Positions 27,423 to 36,000 of a stretch of DNA of 64,000 nt are shown here, piece by piece. The translations under genes and the position numbers were made by a program. The notes under the pieces are model-generated. The model was not told where the DNA came from, ran no database searches, and saw only the letters and a list, made by a program, of their open reading frames with translations. This DNA is from Croceicoccus hydrothermalis (GTDB lineage: Bacteria > Pseudomonadota > Alphaproteobacteria > Sphingomonadales > Sphingomonadaceae): positions 248,001-312,000 of the forward strand of contig NZ_JAIQCI010000006.1 of assembly GCF_022378335.1 (NCBI RefSeq), in the 5' to 3' direction. Within the stretch, counting starts at the first letter, position 1. Each line of letters starts with the position of its first letter.

Positions 27423-27908
27423 TCAACCGTCACAACTGGTATAGCCGCGATAACCAAGCTCGTCCCTGGCGCCGGGCGGAACCACGATCATCTCAAGGCC
27501 CCGCAATCCGGCATTGCCCCGTGTATCAAGCAGGCGGGTGGTAACGACCAGACCCCCGTTCTCGAACCGGTCGGCACCCACCGCGTCGAGCGGAACGAGA
27601 GTGCCATTGAGCTTGATGAAACCACGATCTCCCGGCGCATAGACGAAGGCCGGGAAACTCACCTCGGTCAGGGTGAAAACGCATCGCCCGCCGGTCCCGC
27701 CGATCGCGGCCACGTCGGCATCGCTCATCGTTTCGGGCTTTACAAGGGCCGTCGACACGTTCTGTAACGCAGTGCCCGCCGGTCTGATCGGCGCGGCATG
27801 GGAGGGCGGATCACGGTCGGCTTCGCGATCGTTGCCGATGGCCGTATTGCGGTTGCACCCGGCAAGCGCGAGCGCCGACAGAGCGGCAACAATGGCGAGC
27901 TGTTTCAT
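27423..27908 (-). CDS. Small lipoprotein of the copper locus, function unknown
   Basis: A 161-residue protein with a lipoprotein signal peptide: KQLAIVAALSALALAGC, lipid-anchored Cys18. The mature part has a polar linker, then GGRCVFTLTEVSFPAFVY and LGYRGYTSCDG at the end; two remaining cysteines could form a disulfide. I recognise no characterised family. Its ATG overlaps the DUF305 stop as ATGA, so it is the last gene of the CsoR-headed operon. A periplasmic metal-handling role is inferred only from that context. Confidence 0.75.
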   Translation of the reverse strand: MKQLAIVAALSALALAGCNRNTAIGNDREADRDPPSHAAPIRPAGTALQNVSTALVKPETMSDADVAAIGGTGGRCVFTLTEVSFPAFVYAPGDRGFIKLNGTLVPLDAVGADRFENGGLVVTTRLLDTRGNAGLRGLEMIVVPPGARDELGYRGYTSCDG

Positions 27909-28462
27909 CGACCTGCCCCCGCTCTTTCGTCGGACCGCACGTTCATGCCTTCGGGGAGGCGTTCCTCCGTACGGATACCGTTCTCCTCGATATCGGCGAT
28001 CAGATATTTCATCTGCGCAATTTCGCGCCGCTGCGCGAGGATGATGTCATGCGCCAGCTTGCGCACGCGCGGATCCCTGAGATGGGCACGCTCGCTCGTC
28101 ATGATGGCGATCGAATGATGCGGGATCATCGCGGACATGTATTCGGTGTCGTCGACCGTCGCCTGGCTCCTCACGAGCCAGAGCGAAAGCGCGAATACCA
28201 CGACCCCGACGCCGAGAATGATGAAATTTCGGGTCCGGTCCTTGTACATGCCCCACATGAAAAGCAGCATGACGACCATCATCATCGCCCCCATCACGAA
28301 CATCATCCAGAAACGCGTCTCGCTCCAGAATAGGTGATCGGCATCGAATGTGTTGGCATACATGAGCCCGAACATGATGACGGTGGAGGTCGACACCATC
28401 GCCATGAAACGCCAGTAATTGCCGCCGCCGTGCGACCTATTGCCGGATGGGTCTTTCGTCAT
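27905..28462 (-). CDS. DUF305 membrane protein
   Basis: A 185-residue protein with three predicted membrane helices (about 17-35, 50-70, 80-98; unusually Met-rich, for example MMFVMGAMMMVVMLLFMWGM) followed by a soluble DUF305 domain with MIPHHSIAIMTSERAHLRDP. The PHH and Met residues resemble metal ligands, and DUF305 genes are often in copper-resistance loci. It overlaps the following lipoprotein gene by 4 bp and is 51 bp after the Grx-MauE gene. Copper binding is an inference from residues and neighbours. Confidence 0.87.
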   Translation of the reverse strand: MTKDPSGNRSHGGGNYWRFMAMVSTSTVIMFGLMYANTFDADHLFWSETRFWMMFVMGAMMMVVMLLFMWGMYKDRTRNFIILGVGVVVFALSLWLVRSQATVDDTEYMSAMIPHHSIAIMTSERAHLRDPRVRKLAHDIILAQRREIAQMKYLIADIEENGIRTEERLPEGMNVRSDERAGAGR

Positions 28463-28513
28463 GTTGGTCTTCCCTCGAATGCTTCGAATGTCTCGCCGCG
28501 GATGGGCTGCAGG

Positions 28514-29284
28514 TTACAGAACGACCCAGCCCAGCGCCTTCGCTCCCATCCATAGCCCCATGCCGATCATGAACAGGTTTTCGGTCAGCGAGACGAAGCC
28601 CAGCGGAACGTTGCTCCCCCCGCCGACGCAGGCGCATTTCAGCTCGCGCCTGTCGATATACACCGCCTTAAACACGCTGATCGCGCCAACGGTTCCGATG
28701 AAGAGCGACACCGGCACCGACACGATCGGCAACGCATGCGCCACCATCAATATGCCGGCCAGTGCCTCCCCGAACGGGTAGATGAAGCCATATCGCACCC
28801 ACCGCCGCGCCAGCAGGTCGTAATTCAGGAACATGGTCGAGAAGCTGCGGATATCCTGCAGTTTCTGTATGGCGAGGAGCGCCATCGACAGGCTGACGAA
28901 CCATTCGATCGCCGGCACCGTAAGAATCGTGCCGAACACGTACCAGCTGATCGCGAGGGCGAGCAGGAACGCGACGCCGAAAATGGCGATGACCGGTTGA
29001 TAGCTGGTTTCGCCTTCCTTCTGCACCGACTTGCCGAAATATTCGCGCAAATCGTCATAGCCGCCGATCCGCTTACCACCGATGAAGGTCTGCGGCGTGG
29101 TCTTGACCCCGTGCTTTTCCTTGAACGCGTCGGTTTCCTCCCGCGTTTCAAGGTAATGGTCGTCCACCGCGAAGCCTTCGCGTTCGAGCAGGTCAACCGT
29201 CTTCAAACCGTAGGGGCAGACATGATCGGGCATGACCATCCGGTAGACGGTGGCGGTCTTTTCGTGCGCGTCGGCGTGTTTCAC
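28514..29284 (-). CDS. Glutaredoxin-MauE fusion membrane protein
   Basis: A 256-residue two-domain protein. Residues 1-90 are glutaredoxin-like with a monothiol-type active site CPYG (Cys23) and TTPQTFIGGKRIGGYDDLRE, the cis-Pro and glutathione-binding region. Residues 95-256 are a four-helix MauE/DoxX-like membrane domain ending near KCACVGGGSNVPLG (Cys217, Cys219). MauE-type proteins support periplasmic disulfide chemistry in methylamine dehydrogenase maturation. The fusion suggests thiol transfer across the membrane. It overlaps the DUF411 stop as ATGA, inside the CsoR-headed operon. Confidence 0.85.
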   Translation of the reverse strand: MKHADAHEKTATVYRMVMPDHVCPYGLKTVDLLEREGFAVDDHYLETREETDAFKEKHGVKTTPQTFIGGKRIGGYDDLREYFGKSVQKEGETSYQPVIAIFGVAFLLALAISWYVFGTILTVPAIEWFVSLSMALLAIQKLQDIRSFSTMFLNYDLLARRWVRYGFIYPFGEALAGILMVAHALPIVSVPVSLFIGTVGAISVFKAVYIDRRELKCACVGGGSNVPLGFVSLTENLFMIGMGLWMGAKALGWVVL

Positions 29285-29751
29285 GATGTGCTCCCGTTAT
29301 GGCTGGCCCATACGCTGCGGCCGTCCGGCCCGAAGGCGACGACCTTGTACGCCTGGCGATGATGGCCATGCTCCATGCCGGGCGAACCCATCGGCATGCC
29401 CGCAACCGCAAGGCCGGTGACCCCCGCCGGGCGTTCGGACAAAAGCCGTTCGACATCGGCGGCGGGCACGTGCCCCTCGATGACATAGCCGGCCATGATG
29501 GCGGTGTGGCAGGAGATGAGGTCCGCCGGGACGCCGGCCTTTACCGCGGCCATGCCGGGATGGTCGACGGCCTTCACATCGTGCTTGCCGGCCTGCTCCA
29601 CATGGTCGGCCCAATCGAGGCAGCATCCGCAATCGCGATCGCGATACATGGTGAAGCTTGCCGCCTGCGCGACACCGGCGCAGGCCGCGACGAATATCGC
29701 GGCGGACGAGGCGAGCATGCGGCGCGCGCCTTTACGGGTTCGGTCTGTCAT
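29281..29751 (-). CDS. DUF411 metal-binding protein, exported
   Basis: A 156-residue DUF411 protein starting at ATG 29751. Residues 1-31 form a signal peptide (basic start, SSAAIFVAACAGVAQA). The mature domain has the cysteine cluster RDCGCCLDW (Cys41, Cys43, Cys44), Cys81-His82 in ISCHTAIM, GYVIEGHVPAADVERLL and a Met/His-rich end GMPMGSPGMEHGHH. DUF411 proteins commonly lie in copper-resistance clusters and are predicted metal binders. It is the second gene after csoR, 47 bp downstream, and overlaps the Grx-MauE gene by 4 bp. Confidence 0.88.
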   Translation of the reverse strand: MTDRTRKGARRMLASSAAIFVAACAGVAQAASFTMYRDRDCGCCLDWADHVEQAGKHDVKAVDHPGMAAVKAGVPADLISCHTAIMAGYVIEGHVPAADVERLLSERPAGVTGLAVAGMPMGSPGMEHGHHRQAYKVVAFGPDGRSVWASHNGSTS

Positions 29752-29798
29752 CGTCAGATTCCTTTCGTCTGGTTTCAGGCAGGGAGCGCGGCTTGCGA

Positions 29799-30074
29799 TC
29801 ATCGCTTCGCCTTCTCGAAAAGGTCGATCAGCTCGCCGAATTTCACCGCCTGCTCATCCGGGTCGCCGCTCGCGATGGCATCGGCGACGCAGCAGGCGGC
29901 ATGACGTTTCAGGATCTCGCTTTCCGCCCGGCCCAGCGCGGCCTTGATCGCCTGCACCTGCGTCAGGATGTCGATGCAATACCGGTCATCCTCGACCATT
30001 TGCGCCACGCCGCGCACCTGCCCCTCGATCCGGCGGAAGCGGTTGACGATGCGGGTGCCGTGCGGTGTCGCCAC
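29799..30074 (-). CDS. csoR: CsoR/RcnR-family copper-sensing repressor
   Basis: A 91-residue all-helical repressor. The N-terminal IVNRFRRIEGQVRGVAQMVE is the family's DNA-binding helix region. Cys33, His58 and Cys62 have exactly the spacing of the Cu(I) ligands of M. tuberculosis CsoR (36/61/65), supporting copper rather than nickel or formaldehyde sensing. An extra Cys61 is present. It heads the DUF411/Grx-MauE/DUF305/lipoprotein operon and diverges from copA-copB; two operator-like repeats lie in between, so it probably represses both directions. Confidence 0.92.
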   Translation of the reverse strand: MATPHGTRIVNRFRRIEGQVRGVAQMVEDDRYCIDILTQVQAIKAALGRAESEILKRHAACCVADAIASGDPDEQAVKFGELIDLFEKAKR

Positions 30075-30097
30075 TTCATCTTCTCCGATCTTAGCTC

Positions 30098-30113
30098 ATA
30101 CCCACCGGGGTAT
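30098..30113. promoter_or_regulatory. CsoR-like operator 1
   Basis: ATACCCACCGGGGTAT: perfect ATACCC/GGGTAT arms around a 4-base centre, 24 bp upstream of the csoR start. TACCC/GGGTA arms with a G/C centre resemble known CsoR operators. Its position would block transcription of csoR and possibly of copA. Confidence 0.7.
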
Positions 30114-30118
30114 CTTGC

Positions 30119-30137
30119 TATACTCTGGTGGGGTATA
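30119..30137. promoter_or_regulatory. CsoR-like operator 2
   Basis: TATAC and GTATA arms enclose TCTGGTGGG, 31 bp before the copA start codon used here. It shares GGGGTAT with operator 1, and the TATACT and TATATAT segments within it look like promoter -10 material for copA. An earlier in-frame ATG at 30139 directly abuts this site, which is why I prefer the ATG at 30169. Confidence 0.55.
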
Positions 30138-30168
30138 TATGTCGCGCCGCGAAGGAGTTGCAAGGTCG

Positions 30169-31977
30169 ATGTCTCGATTGAATGTTTCACGCCGCGGTCT
30201 GCTGGCCGCCGGAACCCTGGGCGCGGGCGCGCTCGCCCTTCCGGCATGGGCGCGCGGCGGCGATCTGCATGGCGGGATGATCCGCCCCGGTTTTGACGAG
30301 GTGTCGGGCCGCGACATCGCGCTGACCATCGGAAAGGGCGTACGCATGGTTCAGGGACGGCGCGGCCATGCCGTTGCCGTCAACGGAAGCGTGCCCGGCC
30401 CGCTCGTCCGCCTTCGCGAGGGCGAGCCTGTGCGGATTGCGGTCACCAACATGCTCGACGAGGACAGTTCGATCCATTGGCACGGGCTCCTCCTCCCGTT
30501 TCAGTTCGACGGCGTGCCCGGTGTCAGCTTTCCCGGCATCGCGCCGGGCGAAACCTTCGTCTACGACATTCCCGCCCTGCGTCAGCACGGCACCTACTGG
30601 TGGCATAGCCATTCCGGCATGCAGGAACAGGCGGGGCATTACGGCCCGATCGTGGTGGAGCCCGCCCGCCGCGATGCGGTCGAAGCGGACCGGGATTACG
30701 TCCTGCTGCTCAGCGAATTCACCCCGCTCCACCCGCACACGATCATGGACAAGCTTAAAAAGGGCGAGGAATACTTCAATTATCAGAAGACGAGCTGGAC
30801 CGGCGATTACCCTTTATCGGGAGAGGCGCGGCGCATGTGGGCGAACATGCGCATGATGCCGACCGATATCGCCGACGTCACCGGCTCCACCTATACCTAT
30901 CTCGCTAACGGGCGCGGGCCTGACGAAGCGCCCGAATTCACGTTCAATCTGGGGGAGCGCGTTCGCCTTCGCATCATCAATGGCAGCGCGATGACCTTCT
31001 TCAATATCCGCATTCCCGGCGCGAAGTTCCACGTCGTCGCCGCCGATGGGCAGGACGTGCGCCCGGTGGAGGTCGAGGAGTTTCAGATCGGCACGGCGGA
31101 AACCTACGACATCCTCGTCGAACCTTTGGGCGAGGCGCATGCGATTATCGCCGAAAGCATGGACCGGTCGGGCATGGCGGTTGCCATGCTGGCCTCGCGC
31201 CCCGGAGCAAGGGCCGATGTGCCGGCGCTGCGCGATCCGCCGCTGCTGACCATGGCGGACATGGGGATGAACCATCGGGCCGGACAGGGCCCCGGTGCGG
31301 ACATGGCCGGTGACATGGGCCGTATGGACCATGCGGCGATGGGCCATGCCATGCCGGCGGACACGACCGGCGCGCATGCGATGGGCGGCATGGATATGCG
31401 CGATACGTCGCTGCTTCCGCCCGATGTAAAGGTCGGACCGGGGATCGACATGGTGTCGATGAACCCTGTCGATCGCATGGGCGACCCGGGCATCGGGCTC
31501 GCCGCGGTCGGGCACCGCGTGCTGTCCTACAAGGATTTGGTTGCGCTATTGCCCAATGACGATTTGCGGCCCCCGTCGCGGCACATGGAAATCCACCTTA
31601 CCGGCAATATGGAACGGTATATGTGGTCCTTCGACGGGAAGAAATTCTCCTCCGTAAGCGAGGATCCGATCCGTTTCGCCTATAACGAGCGGGTGCGCGT
31701 AAAGCTCGTCAACGACACGATGATGGCGCATCCGATCCACCTGCACGGCCATTTCTTCGAACTGGTCAATGGCGCGCCCGCCGATCGCCAGCCGCAGAAG
31801 CACACCGTCATCGTGCAACCGGGCGGTAGCGCCACCTTCGACCTGACCGCGGACGAGGAAGGAGACTGGGCGTTTCATTGTCACCTCCTCTACCACATGC
31901 ACATGGGCATGTTTCAGATCGTCACGGTCGCGCCGCAAGGGGAACACCCCGATGTCGAACGGGTGGGAGAGGATTGA
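30169..31977 (+). CDS. copA: Copper-resistance multicopper oxidase CopA
   Basis: Periplasmic Cu(I) oxidase, exported folded by Tat: the signal has SRRGLLAAG (residues 7-15) and ends near ALPAWA. The 602-residue product has the cupredoxin copper motifs HWHG (103-106), WHSHSG (145-150), HPIHLHGHFFEL and HCHLLYHMHMGMF (from 570). A Met/His-rich insert (about 361-414, MADMGMNHRAG, GRMDHAAMGHAM and similar) is typical of CopA and binds Cu(I). GAAGGAG lies 11 bases before the chosen ATG. First gene of copAB, divergent from csoR. Confidence 0.95.
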   Translation: MSRLNVSRRGLLAAGTLGAGALALPAWARGGDLHGGMIRPGFDEVSGRDIALTIGKGVRMVQGRRGHAVAVNGSVPGPLVRLREGEPVRIAVTNMLDEDSSIHWHGLLLPFQFDGVPGVSFPGIAPGETFVYDIPALRQHGTYWWHSHSGMQEQAGHYGPIVVEPARRDAVEADRDYVLLLSEFTPLHPHTIMDKLKKGEEYFNYQKTSWTGDYPLSGEARRMWANMRMMPTDIADVTGSTYTYLANGRGPDEAPEFTFNLGERVRLRIINGSAMTFFNIRIPGAKFHVVAADGQDVRPVEVEEFQIGTAETYDILVEPLGEAHAIIAESMDRSGMAVAMLASRPGARADVPALRDPPLLTMADMGMNHRAGQGPGADMAGDMGRMDHAAMGHAMPADTTGAHAMGGMDMRDTSLLPPDVKVGPGIDMVSMNPVDRMGDPGIGLAAVGHRVLSYKDLVALLPNDDLRPPSRHMEIHLTGNMERYMWSFDGKKFSSVSEDPIRFAYNERVRVKLVNDTMMAHPIHLHGHFFELVNGAPADRQPQKHTVIVQPGGSATFDLTADEEGDWAFHCHLLYHMHMGMFQIVTVAPQGEHPDVERVGED

Positions 31978-33074
31978 TGCGCCCGTTCGTCGCCATTGTC
32001 CTGAGCGCTGCCGCCTCGCCCGCATTCGCCCAGACACACATGGGCCATGGGGCGCACGGTGGAGATGGCCCCGCCCCGACGACATGCGAGGAGGAGGCCG
32101 CCCGCCACCGGGCGATGGGGCACGCGGTGCCCGACGGGGCGTGCAAATCGGCCCCGGACGATATGCCGGAACCGTCGCCTGAAGAAGGCCATGCCGGGCG
32201 CCATGCCGAACATTCCGGAATGGACCATGGAAGGAACCGTGGTTCCATCAACCACGGCGCAATGGATCATGGGGCCATGGACCACGAAGCAATGGATCAC
32301 GTGGCAATGGACCATTCTGCGATGCCTGTGCCTCGAACCGCGCCGCCCGCTGCTGCTGGAAGCGGTCCGGCGCGCGCGGCCGATGCGATCTGGGGCGCCG
32401 ATGCGATGCGTGCCTCGCGCGCGGCCTTGCGAACGGAGATCGGCGGCATGCGCTATTTCTGGTTTCAGGGCGAGCGCGCCGAATATCGCGCGCGCAAGGG
32501 CGGCGATGGCTATCTCTGGGACGTGCAGGGTTACTACGGCGGCGATCTCGACAAGTTCTGGTTCAAGAGCGAGGGCGAAGGCTCTTTTGGCGCGCGGCCC
32601 GAGGATGCCGAAATCCAGGGGTTGTGGAGCCATGCCATCGGCCCGTGGTGGGATGTACAGGCTGGCATCCGGCAGGACCTTACCGGGCCGGAGCGCACGC
32701 ATGCCGTACTCGGCGTGCAGGGGCTTGCACCTTATCTGTTCGAAGTCGACGCGGCGGCATTCCTGTCGAATGAAGGCGATCTGACCGCGCGTGTGGAGGC
32801 CGAGCTGGATCAGCGGATAACACAGCGGCTGATCCTGCAACCACGCGGGGAAGTGAACCTTTCGGCGCAAGACGTGCCGGAACGCGCGCTCGGCACCGGC
32901 GTCACCTCCGCCGAGGTGGGCGTAAGGCTGCGATACGAGTTTGTCCGCGAATTCGCGCCCTATATCGGGGTCGAGCAGGAATGGCAGCTTGGCGAAAGCG
33001 CGGACCGGACCCGCCTCGACGGCGAGGATCCGCACGTAACGCACTACGTCATAGGCGTGCGCTTCTGGTTCTGA
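31977..33074 (+). CDS. copB: Copper-resistance outer-membrane protein CopB
   Basis: A 365-residue protein with a signal peptide (FVAIVLSAAASPAFA) and two parts. The N-terminal half is a Met/His/Asp-rich copper-binding segment with MDHGAMDHEAMDHVAMDH-type repeats at about residues 87-113. The C-terminal 200 residues form a beta-barrel (MRYFWFQGERAEY, WSHAIGPWWDVQAGIRQDL, GVEQEWQLG, final VRFWF). This is the PcoB/CopB family. Its ATG shares one base with the copA stop (TGATG), so expression is coupled. Confidence 0.93.
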   Translation: MRPFVAIVLSAAASPAFAQTHMGHGAHGGDGPAPTTCEEEAARHRAMGHAVPDGACKSAPDDMPEPSPEEGHAGRHAEHSGMDHGRNRGSINHGAMDHGAMDHEAMDHVAMDHSAMPVPRTAPPAAAGSGPARAADAIWGADAMRASRAALRTEIGGMRYFWFQGERAEYRARKGGDGYLWDVQGYYGGDLDKFWFKSEGEGSFGARPEDAEIQGLWSHAIGPWWDVQAGIRQDLTGPERTHAVLGVQGLAPYLFEVDAAAFLSNEGDLTARVEAELDQRITQRLILQPRGEVNLSAQDVPERALGTGVTSAEVGVRLRYEFVREFAPYIGVEQEWQLGESADRTRLDGEDPHVTHYVIGVRFWF

Positions 33075-33936
33075 GGCCGCGGGTAAGGATCAGGCGCGCC
33101 CGTATCATCATGCCCACGGCGGTCTCGTCGGCACGAAACCGATGCATCATGAGCGGTGCCCGAACGCAAACCCGTGCAGGCGTGGCGCCTTAGACGATGC
33201 CCCTTCGAGGTTTCTCCCTCATGGCGCGATTTTTCAGTCTGTTCATGTAATCGCCGAAACCGGGGGCCGGGAACTGCCAGGACCGCCGGATCGACGAAAG
33301 CGGTGCCATCGGCGAAAGCCCGCGTATCGTTGAAAGGGTCAGCGGGCTTCTGCATGGAATCCAAAACGCCCGCAGACCCCTCTTTCGGAAGCTTCTCAGC
33401 GCATCGGAAACAATGGCGTGCCCGCAGGCGAAATTCTCCTCGATCCACCCCAATTCGGCCAGCATCTCGCCCTTGCTCGTCCCGACGCCGCCGTGTGCTT
33501 CAGCTTCGTTTGATTATTCGCGCGATCCTGTCCGGCGGGCGCGATTGCTCTGCGCGCGCGGCTTGGCCGCCAGCGGTCTGCGAGAGATGGTGCCCTCCAA
33601 AAGATGTTGGGCGAACCCATGTATTTCGCGTGTGCTGCGGGGCCGCAATTGGCAGATTCGAGGCGGCCTGCCCCTCTTCGCATTGGCGGGGCGCCGCATG
33701 ACGATGGCGGCGGAAGGCATGGCGAGGCACTCTGTCCATCTCGGCTGGCGACCCGAAATACGGCATTGCTCCTGCCCGATGCCGAGGGGGCAATCGCGAT
33801 GCCGGTGACCGCCATCGATGCGAAGGCAGTATCATCGCCGATGCGATCGGATCGCGTGGCTCGGCCCGCTCCGCATGCTGAACCCGGACGCGCGATGCCG
33901 CCGCCCATCTTTCCGGCATACGGCGAGCAATAACGC
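33075..33936. other. 862-bp region without a convincing gene, possibly decayed
   Basis: Between copB (plus) and the GH97 gene (minus, converging) several frames are open on both strands, but none looks like an intact protein; most are Arg-, Pro- and Ser-rich as expected for chance frames in GC-rich DNA. The most protein-like stretch is on the minus strand at 33190-33495. No insertion-sequence ends or long repeats are seen. I take it as intergenic DNA with gene remnants. Confidence 0.5.
33190..33465 (-). pseudogene. Possible gene remnant, 91 codons
   Basis: The minus-strand frame starts MLAELGWIEENFACGHAIVS and continues DALRSF with local codon use like real genes, and the same frame upstream of the ATG (HGGVGTSKGE) also looks protein-like before hitting a stop. 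The rest (to MREKPRRGIV) is less convincing, while a neighbouring frame reads NDTRAFADGTAFVDPAVLAVP over the same DNA. This pattern suggests a frameshifted remnant. I do not recognise the family. Confidence 0.25.
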
Positions 33937-36000
33937 TCAGCGTGGCACGAGCCGGATCGCCAGCCCGCCACCCGGCGCCAGCCGCACGGCGTAGCTGTCG
34001 CCCTTGCGCACCGTCACCGTATCATAGGCGATGTCGTGCCGCCTTTCGGTCAGAAAAGTGGCATCGGGTCCGTCCTTCCACACCTTCGCGGTGTAGGTTC
34101 CGCCCTCTTCGAGAAAGTCGAAATCGAGCGTCAGCGCACGCTCGGTCGCGTCGTTGACGCCGCCGACATACCAATCCTCGCTCGCGCGATCCTTGCGCGC
34201 GAAAATGGCATAATCGCCCACCGCACCGGCGATGAGGCGGCTTTCGGACCAGTTGGTGGGCACAGTCTCGATGAATTCGAGTTCGCGCGGATGCGCGGCC
34301 AGGCTTTCGGTGAAATCCGCCGCCATCTGGATCGGGGAATAGATCGCGAGATACAAACCAAGCTGTTTCGCCAGAGTGCTGGCGATCGGATAATCCCGAT
34401 CCCCCACGAGGCTGAGCACGCCCGGCGTGTAATCCATCGGCCCGGAAAGCATGCGCGTGTACACCAGCGTCGGTTCGTGGTCCGGCCCGTTGGCAAAGGG
34501 CGCCCAGGCATTGTATTCCTGCCCCCGCGCCCCTTCGCGCGCGACCCAGTTGGGATAGGTACGGCGCAGTCCTGTATCCTTGACCGGTTCGTGCGCGTTC
34601 ACCGCGACATGGTTCTTCGCCGCTTCCTCCACCACGCGAAGGTGATGCTGCACCTGCCGCTGCCCATCGTGCCATTCGAACGTTTCGGCATCGCCGGCGC
34701 ATGGATCGGCAATATCGGCATTGCACGACGTGATCCCGCCCGCATCGGCGACATATCCGGTCTTTACCCAGTCCACGCCCAATGTGCCGTAGAGCGCCAT
34801 CGCATCGGCAAGCTGTTCCTCGTAAACCTTGATATTGCCGCCCGTTTCGTGATGGCCGATCAGACGCACGCCTTTTTTCCGCGCGTAATCGGCGACCGCC
34901 TGAAGGTCGAAATCGGGATAGGCTTCGGTAAAGCTGTAATCGCGTCCGTTGCCGAACCAGTTGCCGTCCCAACCCACGTTCCACCCTTCGACGAGCACGC
35001 CGCGAAAGCCGTGTTCGGCGGCGAAATCGATATATCGCTTCGTGCGTTCGGTCGTGGCGCCATGCCGCTCGCCCGACGCCCAGCTCCAGCGGTTGGAGAT
35101 CATGCCCCACCAGATGCCGATATATTTGCCCGGTTCGACCCAGCTTACATCACCGAGCTTGTTCGGTTCGTTGAGGTTCAGTTCGAGGTCGCTTTGGACA
35201 AGGCCCGCCGGCCCGTCGCTGATACGGATGGTGCGCCAGGGGGTGGTGAAGGCCCCTTCGCGCACGACCTTGGCGCCGCGACTCGACGGGGCGAGCGTCG
35301 CGCGAAAGCGCGAGCCTTCCATGCGCCGCAGCCACATGCCCGAATAATCGACCAATGCCGCTTCGTGGAACGACAGATGCGTCCCGTCCGAAAGCCGCAT
35401 GGTGATCGGCGTGTGCGCAATGCCGACCTCCGCGATCGGCGTTTCGTTATAGAGATATTCGTATCGGTTGAAGTCTCCGCCGGGGATCCACCACGCCTTG
35501 CCGTCTGCCGCCGCCTCGGGCGCGATGGCGAATTCGGTCAGCTCCTCCGCAATGTTCGCGACCGGCATTTCGGCGCTTTCGGGAAATTCGTAGCGAAAGC
35601 CGATGCCGTCGTCGAACACGCGCATCCGCACGGTCAGCGCGCGCGTGCTGGTTTCGCGCGCCTCGCGGAACGTGACCGACAGCTCGTTGTGATGGTCGCG
35701 CACGAAGCGGCGTTCGCCCCACGGTTGCTCCCACGTTTCGTCGTGGGTGGCGCGGCCCTCGCTTTGTATCGTGAAATTGCGGCGCATCGGCTCCGCATCG
35801 GTGAACAGAAAGCCCAGATCGCTGTCCGCGATCAACGGCTTTCCGTCGCGCGTCACACGGTAGAAGGCGACGCCGTCCCCATCCACATCGAGCGTCACGA
35901 CGGTGCGCCCGTCCGGGGAGGAAACATCGCCGGCAAAGGCGGGCACCGCACTCGACGCGAGCAGCATGCCCACCGCGGCCCTGATTGCGACGCGCATCAT
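33937..36000 (-). CDS. GH97 alpha-glucosidase, secreted
   Basis: A 687-residue glycoside hydrolase family 97 enzyme (SusB type) with a signal peptide (RAAVGMLLASSAVPAFA). It has the N-terminal beta-sandwich (DVSSPDGRTVVTLDVDGDGV), the TIM barrel (YIDFAAEHGFRGVLVEGWNV, HHETGGNIKVYEEQL, VNAHEPVKDTGLRRTYPN, REGARGQEYNAW) and a C-terminal beta domain. Glu residues near 471 and 494 have the spacing of two catalytic Glu of SusB, suggesting an inverting alpha-glucosidase. Its ATG overlaps the upstream GH13 stop, so it is the last gene of the alpha-glucan operon. Acts on maltooligosaccharides in the periplasm. Confidence 0.92.
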   Translation of the reverse strand: MMRVAIRAAVGMLLASSAVPAFAGDVSSPDGRTVVTLDVDGDGVAFYRVTRDGKPLIADSDLGFLFTDAEPMRRNFTIQSEGRATHDETWEQPWGERRFVRDHHNELSVTFREARETSTRALTVRMRVFDDGIGFRYEFPESAEMPVANIAEELTEFAIAPEAAADGKAWWIPGGDFNRYEYLYNETPIAEVGIAHTPITMRLSDGTHLSFHEAALVDYSGMWLRRMEGSRFRATLAPSSRGAKVVREGAFTTPWRTIRISDGPAGLVQSDLELNLNEPNKLGDVSWVEPGKYIGIWWGMISNRWSWASGERHGATTERTKRYIDFAAEHGFRGVLVEGWNVGWDGNWFGNGRDYSFTEAYPDFDLQAVADYARKKGVRLIGHHETGGNIKVYEEQLADAMALYGTLGVDWVKTGYVADAGGITSCNADIADPCAGDAETFEWHDGQRQVQHHLRVVEEAAKNHVAVNAHEPVKDTGLRRTYPNWVAREGARGQEYNAWAPFANGPDHEPTLVYTRMLSGPMDYTPGVLSLVGDRDYPIASTLAKQLGLYLAIYSPIQMAADFTESLAAHPRELEFIETVPTNWSESRLIAGAVGDYAIFARKDRASEDWYVGGVNDATERALTLDFDFLEEGGTYTAKVWKDGPDATFLTERRHDIAYDTVTVRKGDSYAVRLAPGGGLAIRLVPR

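Noticed and set aside
32200..32330. Short tandem repeats (ATGGACCA-like) that could suggest a repeat array
   Set aside because: They code for the MDH-type copper-binding repeats of CopB, in frame and degenerate at third bases.
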